NCBI RefSeq assembly: GCF_004745945.1
Contig: NZ_SRLE01000012.1
Location: 265,099 to 329,098, forward strand
Direction of reading: 5' to 3'
Source of the DNA: Mangrovimicrobium sediminis
GTDB lineage: Bacteria; Pseudomonadota; Gammaproteobacteria; Pseudomonadales; Halieaceae
DNA length: 64,000 bases
The position numbers were made by a program, and so were the translations under genes. The notes under the pieces are model-generated. The model saw only the letters and a program-made list of their open reading frames with translations, ran no database searches and was not told the origin of the DNA. Positions within the stretch are counted from its first letter, which is position 1. Every line of letters begins with the position of its first letter. This document shows, in pieces, positions 45,226 through 54,402 of this stretch.

Positions 45226-46197
45226 TTACCTCGTTGCGCTGACCCGCTGGCGCAGTTTGCGCGGGTGGGCCGGGCGCAGCTCGCGGATGGTATCGCTGAT
45301 CTGCCCCCAGAGCCAATTGTGCAGCGGCGAGTTTTCCGTGCGCTGGTGCGCCACCAGCACGTAGTCGACGATGACATCCGCCAGCGTCGGCAGGGGCAGG
45401 GCGGTGATGCCCTGGCTCAGCGTCTCGTTCTGGGTCAGGTACGAGGGCCCGGGCATATAGTAGTCGGTATTGCGCAGTACTTCGATGGCGGTCATCAGGT
45501 GGGAGATTTCCAGCGAGCCCTGGGCGCGGGCGGAGAGCTGGTCGATCTGCACCAGCAGGCTGCGCTCCTCCGCCTGGTTGCGGTCGGACACGTACAGTCG
45601 GATCACCGGGTAGTTGTTGAGCGCCTCGAGGTCGCCCGGTGTGCGGCACAGGGGGTGGTTCTCGCGCACCAGGATGGCCGGCGGGCTGCCGCCCAGGCGT
45701 TCCACCCGGAACGCGGGGCCGTAGTGTGCCTGGTTGATGTGCAGGGCGAAGTCGAGGTTGCCCAGCGCCAGCTGCTCCAGCTGGTTCTCCACCCGGGTGA
45801 CGATGCGCAGGTTCAGCCGCGGCGCGCGTTCCTGCAGGCGCTCGGCCAGGGTGGGCAGCAGGGTCACGCCGATGTACTCGGACATGGCGATGGTGATCTC
45901 GGCGTCGGCGCGGGTCGGGTCGAAGCGCTGGCCGCTGACCAGCTGGCTGATGCCGCCGAGGATGTCGCCCAGCTGGTGGGCCAGTTGCAGAGCCCGTGGC
46001 GTGGGTTGCATACGATGGCCGCTGCGCGTGAACAGGGGGTCGTCAAACAGCTCGCGCAGTCGCGACAGGGTCTTGCTCATGGCCGGCTGGGTGATGTGCA
46101 GGCGCTCGGCGGACCGCGACACGCTCCGCTCCTCCAGTAAAACCTGTAATGAAATCAGTAAGTTAAGATCAATCCTGGCGAGCTCGCGGGTATCCAT
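45226..46197 (-). CDS. LysR-family transcriptional regulator
   Basis: 323 residues. HTH: SLQVLLEERSVSRSAERLHI, then TQPAMSKTLSRLRELFDDPL. The effector domain is of the NahR/NodD-like subgroup by the IDLNLLISLQVLL start and TPRALQLAHQLGDIL. It has an ATGAA-N5-TTCAT dyad beside its start and is divergent from a candidate small RNA. The target is unknown. tatD and rapA follow on the same strand and may be read from its promoter. Confidence 0.87.
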   Translation of the reverse strand: MDTRELARIDLNLLISLQVLLEERSVSRSAERLHITQPAMSKTLSRLRELFDDPLFTRSGHRMQPTPRALQLAHQLGDILGGISQLVSGQRFDPTRADAEITIAMSEYIGVTLLPTLAERLQERAPRLNLRIVTRVENQLEQLALGNLDFALHINQAHYGPAFRVERLGGSPPAILVRENHPLCRTPGDLEALNNYPVIRLYVSDRNQAEERSLLVQIDQLSARAQGSLEISHLMTAIEVLRNTDYYMPGPSYLTQNETLSQGITALPLPTLADVIVDYVLVAHQRTENSPLHNWLWGQISDTIRELRPAHPRKLRQRVSATR

Positions 46198-46205
46198 GGC
46201 ACACT

Positions 46206-46220
46206 ATGAATCTGGTTCAT
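46206..46220. promoter_or_regulatory. Candidate LysR operator dyad
   Basis: ATGAA, 5 bases, TTCAT: a perfect 5-bp dyad nine bases outside the LysR start codon, at the edge of an AT-rich stretch (46203-46275). It fits the length of a LysR half-site pair. Confidence 0.45.
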
Positions 46221-46269
46221 GTTCTTTATGAGAATAATACATTAGATACATAGTAATGCGAGCGATAGT

Positions 46270-46397
46270 ATGGATTCCATCGTGAGAGACGAACCCCGGA
46301 CGCCGGGTTGACCGACGCCGCCAGGCATTGGTTGAAGGCGCCCCATCCAGGTCCGAACAAGTTGACTTTCCAACCCGCCGTCAGGCGGGTTTTTTTT
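46270..46397 (+). ncRNA. Candidate small RNA ending in a strong intrinsic terminator
   Basis: About 125 bases, plus strand, start approximate. An AT-rich promoter-like stretch with a possible -10 TAGTAT (46266-46271) precedes it; the -35 is poor. Internal hairpin at 46292-46309 (AACCC..GG, loop ACG, CC..GGGTT). The 3' end is a classic terminator. No protein frame of note fits the interval, and the terminator points away from both flanking minus-strand genes, so it must end some plus-strand RNA. I do not recognise a known family. Confidence 0.4.
46372..46397 (+). terminator. Rho-independent terminator
   Basis: AACCCGCC, loop GTCA, GGCGGGTT, then an unbroken run of eight T. The stem is perfect. 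Both flanking genes are on the minus strand, so this terminator belongs to a plus-strand transcript in the 46.2-46.4 kb gap. Confidence 0.85.
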
Positions 46398-46422
46398 GCC
46401 CGGGCCCCAGCCCCCGTCCGGT

Positions 46423-47070
46423 TCAGGCGTTGTTCAGGACCATGATGGCGCCGGAGGCCTCCACCGAACCGCGGGTGCGCCACTCGACCACCTCGGCGCA
46501 GTGCTTGTCGGCGCAGCGCTCGGCAATCTCGAAGAACGGCGAGCGTTCCGGGTCGGCGATGAGGATCTGCTTGACCCCGGCCTTGACCGCGCGGTTCACC
46601 AGGTTGGTGACCGGTTTGACCAGTTCGTCCCAGAAGCAGATGTCGGCGGCGATCAGCATGTCGTACTTTTCCAGCTTGCGGGTGCTGAGCTTCTCGAAGC
46701 GCGAGACCAGGTGCTCGGTCTCCACGCCGTTGAGGTCCGCGGTGGCCTGCAGGTAGGGGAAGACCTCCGGATCTGCGTCCACCGAGGTCACTTTTGCGCC
46801 GAGTTCCCGCGCGCACCAGATGCCGGAGATACCCCAGCCGCAGCCCACGTCGAGCACGCGCTTGCAGTGCTCCGGCGGGTTCCGCTTCAGGTAGTCGATG
46901 AGCAGCGCGCTGGATTTCCAGAACTTGTTGCCGTGAATCGAGGGCTCGTGCCCCTGCCGCTTGATACGGCGGATAGCGGGGTGGGAGCCGGTCGGGATTC
47001 TCACGCCGCGGAAACGGCGTTCGGTGCGGATCTTCTTGGCCAAGGCGGGTTCCTTGCTGGTGACCGGCAC
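46423..47070 (-). CDS. Class I SAM-dependent methyltransferase
   Basis: 215 residues. Motif I VLDVGCGWGISGIWCAREL, acidic Asp-containing VTSVDADPEVFPYLQ, then YDMLIAADICFWDELVKPV and ILIADPERSPFFEIAER. The last patterns resemble lysine or nicotinamide N-methyltransferases of the COG3897/METTL type, but the substrate is open. The N-terminal 50 residues are basic (KKIRTERRFRGVRI). It is divergent from the TetR gene. Confidence 0.8.
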   Translation of the reverse strand: MPVTSKEPALAKKIRTERRFRGVRIPTGSHPAIRRIKRQGHEPSIHGNKFWKSSALLIDYLKRNPPEHCKRVLDVGCGWGISGIWCARELGAKVTSVDADPEVFPYLQATADLNGVETEHLVSRFEKLSTRKLEKYDMLIAADICFWDELVKPVTNLVNRAVKAGVKQILIADPERSPFFEIAERCADKHCAEVVEWRTRGSVEASGAIMVLNNA

Positions 47071-47330
47071 GGTTGTGCCCGAAGCGCTTCAGGAGGCGCG
47101 ACGGGGCCGTGCAGGGGTTTCCGGATGGTCGACGAACGCCCCGCCGAACGGTGCGCCGCCTCCGGATTGTACCGCGTTGCTGCGGCGAGTGCAGTCACGC
47201 GGTGCATGTCCCTGAAAGTGGACGAATTTGATTACAGGCGATTTCATTTGGTGGTGCGGTCGGTATTCGTGGGATAGGATTAAAGCACATGAAATGTCGG
47301 TATTTATCGACGCCAAAGAGGTAGGGACCC

Positions 47331-47975
47331 ATGACAACTGCTGTCCGGCAGGTTGAGCTGCTGGCGAAACAACGTCCGCGGCAGGCGCGGGCCAAGCGAA
47401 CCTACGACGCCATCCTGACGTCCGCATCGGAATTGCTGGTGGAGGTGGGAATCGAGCGTATCTCGACCAACCTGATCGCCGAGCGTGCCGGTGTCACCGT
47501 GCCGGCGCTGTACCGCTATTTTCCCAACAAGTACGCCGTGATCCACGCGCTGGGCACGCGCCTGATGCAGAAGCAAAATGCCGCCTTCGCCACTTGGCTG
47601 ACCGGTTTTCTCGAGCGCGAGAATGCCTCTGAGGTGCTGTACCACGGCCACGTGGTGCTGCGGCTGATCTACGACGTCATTCGCAACGAACCGGCGGGGA
47701 TCGAGATCTTCAATGCCCTGCGCGCGATGGCGCCGCTGCGCGAGTTGCGCCTGGTGTCGCGGCGTGAAGCTGCCGACGGCCTGGCCAATTTCATGTCGGA
47801 GGTGGCGCGGGTGCCGCGCGACGAGACGCTGACCATGCACTCGCGCATGACCGTCGATCTCGCCTGTGGCGTGGTGGAGATGGCCATCGAGGACAACCAG
47901 CTCGACCCTGACGTGGTCATGCGCGAAGGCGCACGCATGCTACAGGAGTACTGGCGGCCGTATATCCGTCTGTAA
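47331..47975 (+). CDS. TetR/AcrR-family transcriptional regulator
   Basis: 214 residues. N-terminal HTH: AILTSASELLVEVGIERIST, NLIAERAGVTVPALYRYFPN. The start ATG follows GAGGTAGGGACCC. The ligand domain is not recognisable. No obvious target gene is adjacent on the plus strand; the divergent methyltransferase is the nearest candidate. The 260-base spacer may hold its operator, but no convincing palindrome was found. Confidence 0.87.
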   Translation: MTTAVRQVELLAKQRPRQARAKRTYDAILTSASELLVEVGIERISTNLIAERAGVTVPALYRYFPNKYAVIHALGTRLMQKQNAAFATWLTGFLERENASEVLYHGHVVLRLIYDVIRNEPAGIEIFNALRAMAPLRELRLVSRREAADGLANFMSEVARVPRDETLTMHSRMTVDLACGVVEMAIEDNQLDPDVVMREGARMLQEYWRPYIRL

Positions 47976-48022
47976 CCCGGGCAAGTCCTTTTGCAGGCGC
48001 TGGCCGCCGGTCCGGGGGTAGC

Positions 48023-48131
48023 GACCGGGTACGCGCCGCCTTCTGGCGGACAACAGGCGTACCGGTCACCTCCGGCCCGGAGGTGGAAACGCAAACTGCT
48101 ATCGGGCGCGACACCGCCAGGTGGCGCGCCC
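48023..48131. repeat. Cluster of hairpins between convergent tetR and cold-shock gene
   Basis: Nested inverted repeats: GACCGG..GTACGC with GCGTAC..CGGTC around an inner GCC-TTCT-GGC (48023-48067); CACCTCCGG/CCGGAGGTG with a one-base centre (48067-48085); GGGCGCG/CGCGCCC (48104-48110 and 48125-48131). None has a proper T-run. They probably help to end both convergent transcripts or stabilise the mRNA ends. Confidence 0.5.
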
Positions 48132-48141
48132 AGGGCGAAAA

Positions 48142-48354
48142 TCAGGTTTTGAGGACGTTTTCCGCCTGCAGGCCCTTGGGGCCCTCAACCAGGTTGAACT
48201 CGACCGTCTGGCCTTCGTTCAGGGTGCGATAGCCATCGCCCTGGATGGAACGGAAATGCACGAAGACATCGGCGTCACCTTCCTCCCTGGTGATGAACCC
48301 AAATCCCTTGGCGTTGTTGAACCACTTCACCGTGCCACTTACACGATTTTCCAT
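48142..48354 (-). CDS. Cold-shock protein, CspA family
   Basis: 70 residues, a single cold-shock domain. [20 protein letters not shown] carries RNP1 (KGFGFI), and [10 protein letters not shown] carries RNP2 (VFVHF). It binds single-stranded RNA/DNA and acts as an RNA chaperone. GAGGAAAG precedes the ATG. It lies 90 bases downstream of valS on the same strand with a hairpin in between, so it may have its own promoter. Confidence 0.93.
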   Translation of the reverse strand: MENRVSGTVKWFNNAKGFGFITREEGDADVFVHFRSIQGDGYRTLNEGQTVEFNLVEGPKGLQAENVLKT

Positions 48355-48391
48355 ACCACTTTCCTCGGTTTTACCTATTGCTTTTATTATG

Positions 48392-48417
48392 CTCCGCTGC
48401 CCATGGGAGCAGCGGAG
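48392..48417. promoter_or_regulatory. Hairpin in the valS-cspA spacer
   Basis: CTCCGCTGC, 8-base loop, GCAGCGGAG: a perfect 9-bp stem. On the minus strand it is followed by CATAATAAAAG, not a T-run. It may be the valS 3' end, a leader of the cold-shock mRNA, or overlap its -10 (CATAAT). Confidence 0.4.
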
Positions 48418-48444
48418 ACTTGAAACCGGTGTTGCCGTGGCGAC

Positions 48445-51213
48445 CTAGAGCTGGCTGATGCGTTGCTCCTGTTCCTTGAGCTTCTGCAACGCCAGTTCCT
48501 GCGCCTGCATCTTCTCCCGCTCCTTGGCGACTACCTCGGCGGGAGCCTTGTCGACGAAATTGCTGTTATTCAACTTGCCCGCGATGCGCTTCAGCTCGGT
48601 TTCGAGCCGGGTGACCTCTTTCGACAGGCGCGCCAATTCTGCGTCCTTGTCGATCAGGCCGGCCATGGGGATCAAGATTTCGAGCTGTCCTACCAGGGCC
48701 GTCGCCGCCGCGGGGGCTTCGTCGCCTTCTTCCAGCCAGACTATGTCAGACAGTTTGGCCAGCTTTTTCAGGAACGTGGCATTTTCTTGCAATCTGCGTT
48801 TATCGTCTTCGCCGCCGTTCCGAAGTTGTACTGTGAGCTCTTTACCCAACGAGATTTTCATCTCGCCGCGGATGTTGCGGATGCCCACAATGACACCTTT
48901 GAGCCATTCTATATCCGCGTTCGCGGCGCTGTCCATAGCTTCGGGCGCACTGTTCGGGAAGGGCTGGAGCATGATGGTGGGGCCGGATTTGCCCGCCAGG
49001 GGCGCCACGCTCTGCCAGATTTCCTCGGTGATAAACGGCATCAGCGGGTGCAGCAGGCGCAGCCAGGCTTCGAGTACGCGGATCAAGGTACGCCGCGTGC
49101 CGCGCACGGCGGCCTCACTGGCCTCGGGGTCACCCAGTGCCGGCTTGGACAGTTCCAGGTACCAGTCGCAGTACTCGTTCCAGATGAATTCGTGCAGTGC
49201 CTGCGAGGCGTGGTCGAAGCGGTAGTTCTCGAACGCGCGTTCGACCGCCGCCTCGGTCTCCTGCAGCTTGCCGATAATCCAGCGGTCGGCGAGGCCGAGT
49301 TCCACCGGCAGGCTCTCGTCCTGGCCGCAGTCCTGGCCCTCGCAGTTCATCATCACGTAGCGCGCGGCGTTCCAGATCTTGTTGCAGAAGTTGCGGAAGC
49401 CCTCGATACGCCCGATATCGAACTTGATGTCGCGTCCGGTGGAGGCCAGCGAGTAGTAGGTGAAGCGCAGTGCGTCGGTGCCGTAGGGCGCAATGCCCTC
49501 GGGAAACTGCTTGCGCGTGGCCTTCTCGATTTTCGCCGCGAGTTGCGGCTGCATCATGCCCGAGATGCGCTTGGTGACCAGGGTTTCCAGGTCGATGCCG
49601 TCGATCAGATCGATGGGGTCGAGCACGTTGCCCTTGGACTTGGACATCTTCTGGCCCTCCGCATCGCGCACCAGGCCGTGCACGTAGACCGTATGGAACG
49701 GTACCTCGTTGCGGAAATGCAGGGTCATCATGATCATGCGCGCGACCCAGAAAAAGATGATGTCGAAGCCGGTGACCAGCACCGAGGTGGGGTGGAACTT
49801 TGCCAGTTCCGGCGTTTCCTCGGGCCAGCCCAGGGTGGAGAAGGTCCACAGGGCAGAGGAGAACCAGGTGTCCAGTACGTCGTCGTCCTGGCGCAGGCTC
49901 ATCTCGTCGGCGAGCTGGTGTTGCTCGCGCACCGCCCGCTCGGATTCGCCGACATAGACGTGGCCGTGGTCGTCGTACCAGGCCGGGATGCGGTGGCCCC
50001 ACCACAGCTGGCGGCTGATGCACCAGTCCTGGATGTCGCGCATCCAGGCGAAATAGGTGTTTTCCCACTGCTTGGGTACGAACTGGATGTCGCCGTTTTC
50101 CACCGCCTCGATGGCCGGGCCGGCCAGGGCGCGGGCGTCCACGTACCACTGGTTGGTGAGGTAGGGCTCGATGACCACGCCGGAGCGGTCGCCGCGCGGC
50201 ACCTTCAGGGTGTGGTCGTCGATCTTCTCCAGCAGGCCCAGCGCGTCGAGGTCGGCGACGATCTGCTTGCGCGCGGCGAAGCGGTCCATGCCCAGGTAGG
50301 CTTCCGGGGCCTCACCGCCGATGGCCGCGTCGTCGTCGAGGATATTGATCAGCGGCAGGCCGTGGCGCTTGCCCATCTCGTAGTCGTTGAAATCGTGGGC
50401 CGGCGTGATCTTCACGCAGCCGGTGCCGAACTCGCGGTCGACGTAGTCGTCGGCGATTACCGGGATCTGGCGCCCGGTCAGTGGCAGCTCGACCATGCGC
50501 CCGACCAGGTGGGCGTAGCGCTCGTCCTCCGGGTGCACCGCGACGGCGGCGTCGCCGAGCATGGTTTCCGGTCGGGTGGTGGCGACCACCAGGTGGCCCT
50601 CACCGCCAGCCAGCGGGTAACGGAAGTGCCACAGGTGGCCCTTCTCCTCCTCGGAGACCACCTCGAGGTCGGAGATCGCCGTATGCAGTACCGGGTCCCA
50701 GTTGACCAGGCGCTTGCCGCGGTAGATCAGGCCCTCGCGGTACAGGCGGATGAAGACTTCCTGCACGGCGTTGGACAGGCCCTCGTCCATGGTGAAGCGC
50801 TCGCGCGACCAGTCCAGCGAAGCGCCCAGGCGGCGCAGCTGGCGGGTGATGGTGCCGCCGGACTCCTCCTTCCACTCCCAGACTTTCTCGATGAACTGTT
50901 CCCGGCCCAGGTCGTGGCGGCTGACGCCCTGCGCCTCGAGCTGGCGCTCGACGACCATCTGCGTGGCGATACCGGCGTGATCCGTGCCCACCTGCCACAG
51001 GGTGCTCTCGCCGCGCATGCGGTGGTAGCGGATCAGGGCGTCCATGATGGTTTCCTGGAAGCCGTGGCCCATGTGCAGGCTGCCGGTGACGTTGGGCGGC
51101 GGGATCATGATGCAGTAGGCGCCGTCGCCGTCGCGCGGGGCGAAGTAGCCTTTGCTCTCCCATTCCTGGTACCAGCGGGACTCGATCTCGGCGGGTTGGA
51201 AGGTCTTATCCAT
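48445..51213 (-). CDS. valS: Valyl-tRNA synthetase
   Basis: Class I aminoacyl-tRNA synthetase, 922 residues. HMGH (HIGH-type) motif in [28 protein letters not shown], editing domain with [19 protein letters not shown], and a C-terminal coiled coil ([20 protein letters not shown]). Operon pepA-holC-valS, the standard gammaproteobacterial order. Confidence 0.96.
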   Translation of the reverse strand: MDKTFQPAEIESRWYQEWESKGYFAPRDGDGAYCIMIPPPNVTGSLHMGHGFQETIMDALIRYHRMRGESTLWQVGTDHAGIATQMVVERQLEAQGVSRHDLGREQFIEKVWEWKEESGGTITRQLRRLGASLDWSRERFTMDEGLSNAVQEVFIRLYREGLIYRGKRLVNWDPVLHTAISDLEVVSEEEKGHLWHFRYPLAGGEGHLVVATTRPETMLGDAAVAVHPEDERYAHLVGRMVELPLTGRQIPVIADDYVDREFGTGCVKITPAHDFNDYEMGKRHGLPLINILDDDAAIGGEAPEAYLGMDRFAARKQIVADLDALGLLEKIDDHTLKVPRGDRSGVVIEPYLTNQWYVDARALAGPAIEAVENGDIQFVPKQWENTYFAWMRDIQDWCISRQLWWGHRIPAWYDDHGHVYVGESERAVREQHQLADEMSLRQDDDVLDTWFSSALWTFSTLGWPEETPELAKFHPTSVLVTGFDIIFFWVARMIMMTLHFRNEVPFHTVYVHGLVRDAEGQKMSKSKGNVLDPIDLIDGIDLETLVTKRISGMMQPQLAAKIEKATRKQFPEGIAPYGTDALRFTYYSLASTGRDIKFDIGRIEGFRNFCNKIWNAARYVMMNCEGQDCGQDESLPVELGLADRWIIGKLQETEAAVERAFENYRFDHASQALHEFIWNEYCDWYLELSKPALGDPEASEAAVRGTRRTLIRVLEAWLRLLHPLMPFITEEIWQSVAPLAGKSGPTIMLQPFPNSAPEAMDSAANADIEWLKGVIVGIRNIRGEMKISLGKELTVQLRNGGEDDKRRLQENATFLKKLAKLSDIVWLEEGDEAPAAATALVGQLEILIPMAGLIDKDAELARLSKEVTRLETELKRIAGKLNNSNFVDKAPAEVVAKEREKMQAQELALQKLKEQEQRISQL

Positions 51214-51304
51214 CGGTCGGGATATCCGGGGAAGATTCTGGAAGGGGCGCGATTATACGCGATGTCCCGGGGCCTTTACAGGCGCGCGCCGGGGTGCGCA
51301 AGGC

Positions 51305-51724
51305 CTACAGGTCGTGCTTTTCCAGCTGGTAGCCGCGCTCGCGGTACAGGCGCCAGGCGTCGCGCAGGGCCTGCAGGGATTCCGGGTCCTGGGTGACCAC
51401 TTCGGCCACCCGCGCGAAGCGGGAAAAGAACGCGGGGGGCTGCAGTTGCAGGTTGATGAGCAGGTCCGCGTGGTCGCCCGGGTCCTGGCCCCAGCCGATG
51501 ACGACCGGTTCGCCGTCCTGTTCGCCGGCCAGGGCGTGGGGCAGGAAGCTCTCGGCGCGAAAGCCCCACAGCAGTTCGTCCAGCGTCTTCGCCTGCTCCC
51601 GGTCCACCGCGTTGATGAAGATGCGGTGGCCCTGGGCGAAGGCTTTATCTGCAAGGCGCGCGGCGACCTGCAGGCGCTGGCCCGCGCCAGCGGCCTGCAC
51701 CACGTAGAAGCCGACCCGGGTCAC
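51305..51724 (-). CDS. holC: DNA polymerase III chi subunit
   Basis: 139 residues. TRVGFYVVQ start, ADKAFAQGHRIFINAVDREQ, LDELLWGFRAESFLPHALAG and the WGQDPGDHADLLINL region are chi signatures. It links the clamp loader to SSB. Start is GTG. It lies ten bases after pepA and about 90 bases before valS, which is the usual neighbourhood. Confidence 0.92.
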   Translation of the reverse strand: MTRVGFYVVQAAGAGQRLQVAARLADKAFAQGHRIFINAVDREQAKTLDELLWGFRAESFLPHALAGEQDGEPVVIGWGQDPGDHADLLINLQLQPPAFFSRFARVAEVVTQDPESLQALRDAWRLYRERGYQLEKHDL

Positions 51725-51733
51725 GTGGCGGCG

Positions 51734-53218
51734 TCAGCCGGTGCAGTCGCGCAGGTAGCGGGTGAGCAGGCCGACCGGGCGTCCGGTCGCCCACTTCGGC
51801 GCGCTGTCCCAGGCGGTGCCGGCGATATCCAGGTGCGCCCAGGCGTACGCCTTGGTGAACTCGGCGAGGAAGCACGCCGCGGTAACGCTGCCGGCGGTCG
51901 GTCCGCCGATATTGGCGAGGTCGGCGAAGTTGCTCTGCAACTGCTTGGTGTACTCGTCCCACAGCGGCATGCGCCAGGCGCGGTCGTGGCTCTCGACCCC
52001 GGCGGCGAGCAGGGCATCGGCCAGTTCATCGCGGTTGCTGTACAGGCCGCTGGCATGTGAGCCCAGCGCGACCACGCAGGCACCGGTGAGGGTGGCGATA
52101 TCGATCACCGCCTCGGGCTTGAAGCGCTCGACGTAGGTCAGTGCGTCGCACAACACGAGGCGGCCCTCGGCGTCGGTGTTGAGGATCTCGATGGTCTTGC
52201 CGGCCATGCTCTTGACCACGTCACCGGGCTTGGTGGCGTTGCCGGCGGGCATGTTCTCCGCGGCGGCGATCACGCCCACCACGTTGAGCGGCAGTTCCAT
52301 CGCGGTCACCGCGGTCATGGTGCCGAGCACGCTGGCGGCGCCGCCCATGTCGAATTTCATCTCGTCCATCTTCAGGCCGGGCTTGAGCGAGATGCCGCCG
52401 CTGTCGAAGGTGATGCCCTTGCCCACCAGCACCTGCGGTTGCTGGGATTTCTTGCCGCCGCTGTACTCCATGACGATCAGCCGCGCCGGTTCGGTGGTGC
52501 CGGCGGTCACCGAGAGCAGCGAGTGCATGCCCAGTTCACGCATGCGCTTTTCGTCCAGCACCTGCACCTTGAGCTTGCTGTTGCCGCGCGCCAGCTTGCG
52601 CGCCTGCTGCGCGAGGTAGCTGGGGGTGCAGATATTGGCCGGCAGGTTGGCGAGGTTGCGCGCCGCGTTGACGCCCAGGCCAGTGGCGGCGCCGTGGTCC
52701 AGTGCGCGTTGCGCGGTGCTCTTGCCCGCGCCGGTGCTCACCGCGACGCGCGCCAGCGTCAGCGCCGGCTTGGGCTCGGCGACGGTCTCGGTGTAGCGGT
52801 AGGCGCCGGTGACCAGGCCGTGGGCGATGGTCTCCAGCAGCCAGGCGGCGTCGGCGTCGGTGACCTCCAACTCGTCGAGCAGCAGCAGGGCATCCTTGGC
52901 CTTGCAGGCGTTCAGCGCGGTATACAGCGCCCTGGCCAGTTCGCGCGCCGCGCCGCGGTCGAAATCCTTGCGCGCCCCGCAGCCCAGCAGCAGGATGCGG
53001 GCGGCGCCGCCGGCGCCGGGTAGCATCACGCTCTGGCCGCGCTTCGCGCTGAAGTCCTTCAGCGCCAGGGTTGCGCCCAGCGCGCCGTTGCCGGCTTTGT
53101 CCAGGGCCTTGCCGGCGCTGCCGAGTTCACCGTCGCTGTACAGGGGAAGAACTGCGCACTGGGTCCGCGCCTTGCTGGCGTCGGAGACTGCACGAACTGA
53201 AAATGCGATGCCGCTCAT
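51734..53218 (-). CDS. pepA: Leucyl aminopeptidase
   Basis: 494 residues. Two-zinc M17 peptidase with the signature NTDAEGRLVLCDAL. KGITFDSGGISLKPGLKMDE, KFDMGGAASVLGTMTAV and TLTGACVVALGSHASGLYSN are family blocks. It cleaves N-terminal residues; in E. coli it also acts as an architectural DNA-binding protein. It is divergent from lptF over about 80 bases. Confidence 0.95.
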   Translation of the reverse strand: MSGIAFSVRAVSDASKARTQCAVLPLYSDGELGSAGKALDKAGNGALGATLALKDFSAKRGQSVMLPGAGGAARILLLGCGARKDFDRGAARELARALYTALNACKAKDALLLLDELEVTDADAAWLLETIAHGLVTGAYRYTETVAEPKPALTLARVAVSTGAGKSTAQRALDHGAATGLGVNAARNLANLPANICTPSYLAQQARKLARGNSKLKVQVLDEKRMRELGMHSLLSVTAGTTEPARLIVMEYSGGKKSQQPQVLVGKGITFDSGGISLKPGLKMDEMKFDMGGAASVLGTMTAVTAMELPLNVVGVIAAAENMPAGNATKPGDVVKSMAGKTIEILNTDAEGRLVLCDALTYVERFKPEAVIDIATLTGACVVALGSHASGLYSNRDELADALLAAGVESHDRAWRMPLWDEYTKQLQSNFADLANIGGPTAGSVTAACFLAEFTKAYAWAHLDIAGTAWDSAPKWATGRPVGLLTRYLRDCTG

Positions 53219-53298
53219 GGGGATAACCTCAAACTTGATGCCCGCGCTAGTGTATGATGTTGCGCGCCCAAACTGAACCGTAGCCCCGTGTCCCAGGC

Positions 53299-54402
53299 AT
53301 GAAAATCCTGCGCTATCTTGCCCGCGACGTGCTCACCCACATGGTGGCGGTGAGTTTCGTGCTGCTGGTGATCATCTTCAGCGGCCGGTTCGTCAAGTAT
53401 CTGGCCGAGGCCGCCAGCGGCGACCTTGCCGCGGACATCCTGCTGCCGGTCATGTTCTATCGCATGCCCGGTTTCCTTGAACTCATTCTCCCGCTGGGGC
53501 TGTTTATCGGCATCCTCATGGCCTATGGGCGACTCTACGTGGAAAGCGAGATGGTGGTGCTCACCGCCTGCGGGCTGAGTCCGGGCCGCCTCGCGCTGTA
53601 CACGCTGCTGCCGGCGGGCGTGGTCATGGCAGTGGTGGCCCTGCTCAGCCTGTGGGTCACGCCGCTGGGTGCCTCGCACTCGGAAGCGCTGCTGCATGCG
53701 CCGGAATCCTCGGCCGGTCCCAATGCGGTTGCCGCCGGGCGCTTCCAGGTGCAGCGCGGCAGCGAGACCGTGACCTACGCGCAGACGCTCTCCCCGGAAG
53801 GCGTGATGCACGACGTGTTCCTGTCCGATGGCGGTGCCGACGAGCGCGGCCGCCCGCGACTCCAGGTCACCGTGGCCGAGGAGGGCGAGGTGCGCTTCGA
53901 CCCGGACAGCGGCGTGCGCTACCTGGAACTGCGCAACGGCTACCGCTACTCCGGCTATCCCGGCGAACTGGATTACCGCGTGGTGCAGTTCCGCCGCTAC
54001 GGCGAGATGCTGCCGGAACCCGAGGGCGGCATTCGCACCGCGGACCCGGTGGACGGGCGCGCCACGCGCGTCCTGTTGCATTCCAGCGAGCCGGAGAACG
54101 TTGCCGCCCTGCACTGGCGGCTGTCGCTGCCGGTGATGGTGCCCATCGTCGCGATCATCGCCCTGTGCATGAGCCGCACGGATCACCGGCGCGGGCGTTA
54201 CATCAAGATGGCCCCGGCGTTCATTCTCTACCTCGTCTACCTGGTACTGCTGGCGCGTATCCGCGGCAGCATCGCCGACGGCGACGGTGGGCCGCTGCGC
54301 CTGTGGAGCGTACACCTGCTGTTCGCGATGCTGGCCCTGGGCATGCTGTATTCCAGCCAACTGCTTGGCTGGCTGCGGGCGAGACGCCATGCGCAGGCTT
54401 GA
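53299..54402 (+). CDS. lptF: LPS export ABC transporter permease LptF
   Basis: 367 residues. MKILRYLARDVLTHMVAVSF, FYRMPGFLELILPLGLFIGI, GRLYVESEMVVLTACGLSPG and three C-terminal membrane helices. Inner-membrane half of LptB2FG, which pulls LPS from the inner membrane. It overlaps lptG by 14 bases and is divergent from pepA, both standard. Confidence 0.93.
   Translation: MKILRYLARDVLTHMVAVSFVLLVIIFSGRFVKYLAEAASGDLAADILLPVMFYRMPGFLELILPLGLFIGILMAYGRLYVESEMVVLTACGLSPGRLALYTLLPAGVVMAVVALLSLWVTPLGASHSEALLHAPESSAGPNAVAAGRFQVQRGSETVTYAQTLSPEGVMHDVFLSDGGADERGRPRLQVTVAEEGEVRFDPDSGVRYLELRNGYRYSGYPGELDYRVVQFRRYGEMLPEPEGGIRTADPVDGRATRVLLHSSEPENVAALHWRLSLPVMVPIVAIIALCMSRTDHRRGRYIKMAPAFILYLVYLVLLARIRGSIADGDGGPLRLWSVHLLFAMLALGMLYSSQLLGWLRARRHAQA

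Noticed and set aside
41619..45377. One long open frame joining rapA with about 330 upstream codons
   Set aside because: The upstream part is an arginine/proline-rich reading of tatD in another frame. The real rapA ATG has GGAGG and overlaps the tatD stop by one base.
46270..46397. The candidate small RNA as the 4.5S signal recognition particle RNA
   Set aside because: It lacks the conserved loop pattern around CAGGTCCGGAAGGAAGC; only CAGGTCCG is shared, which is too little.
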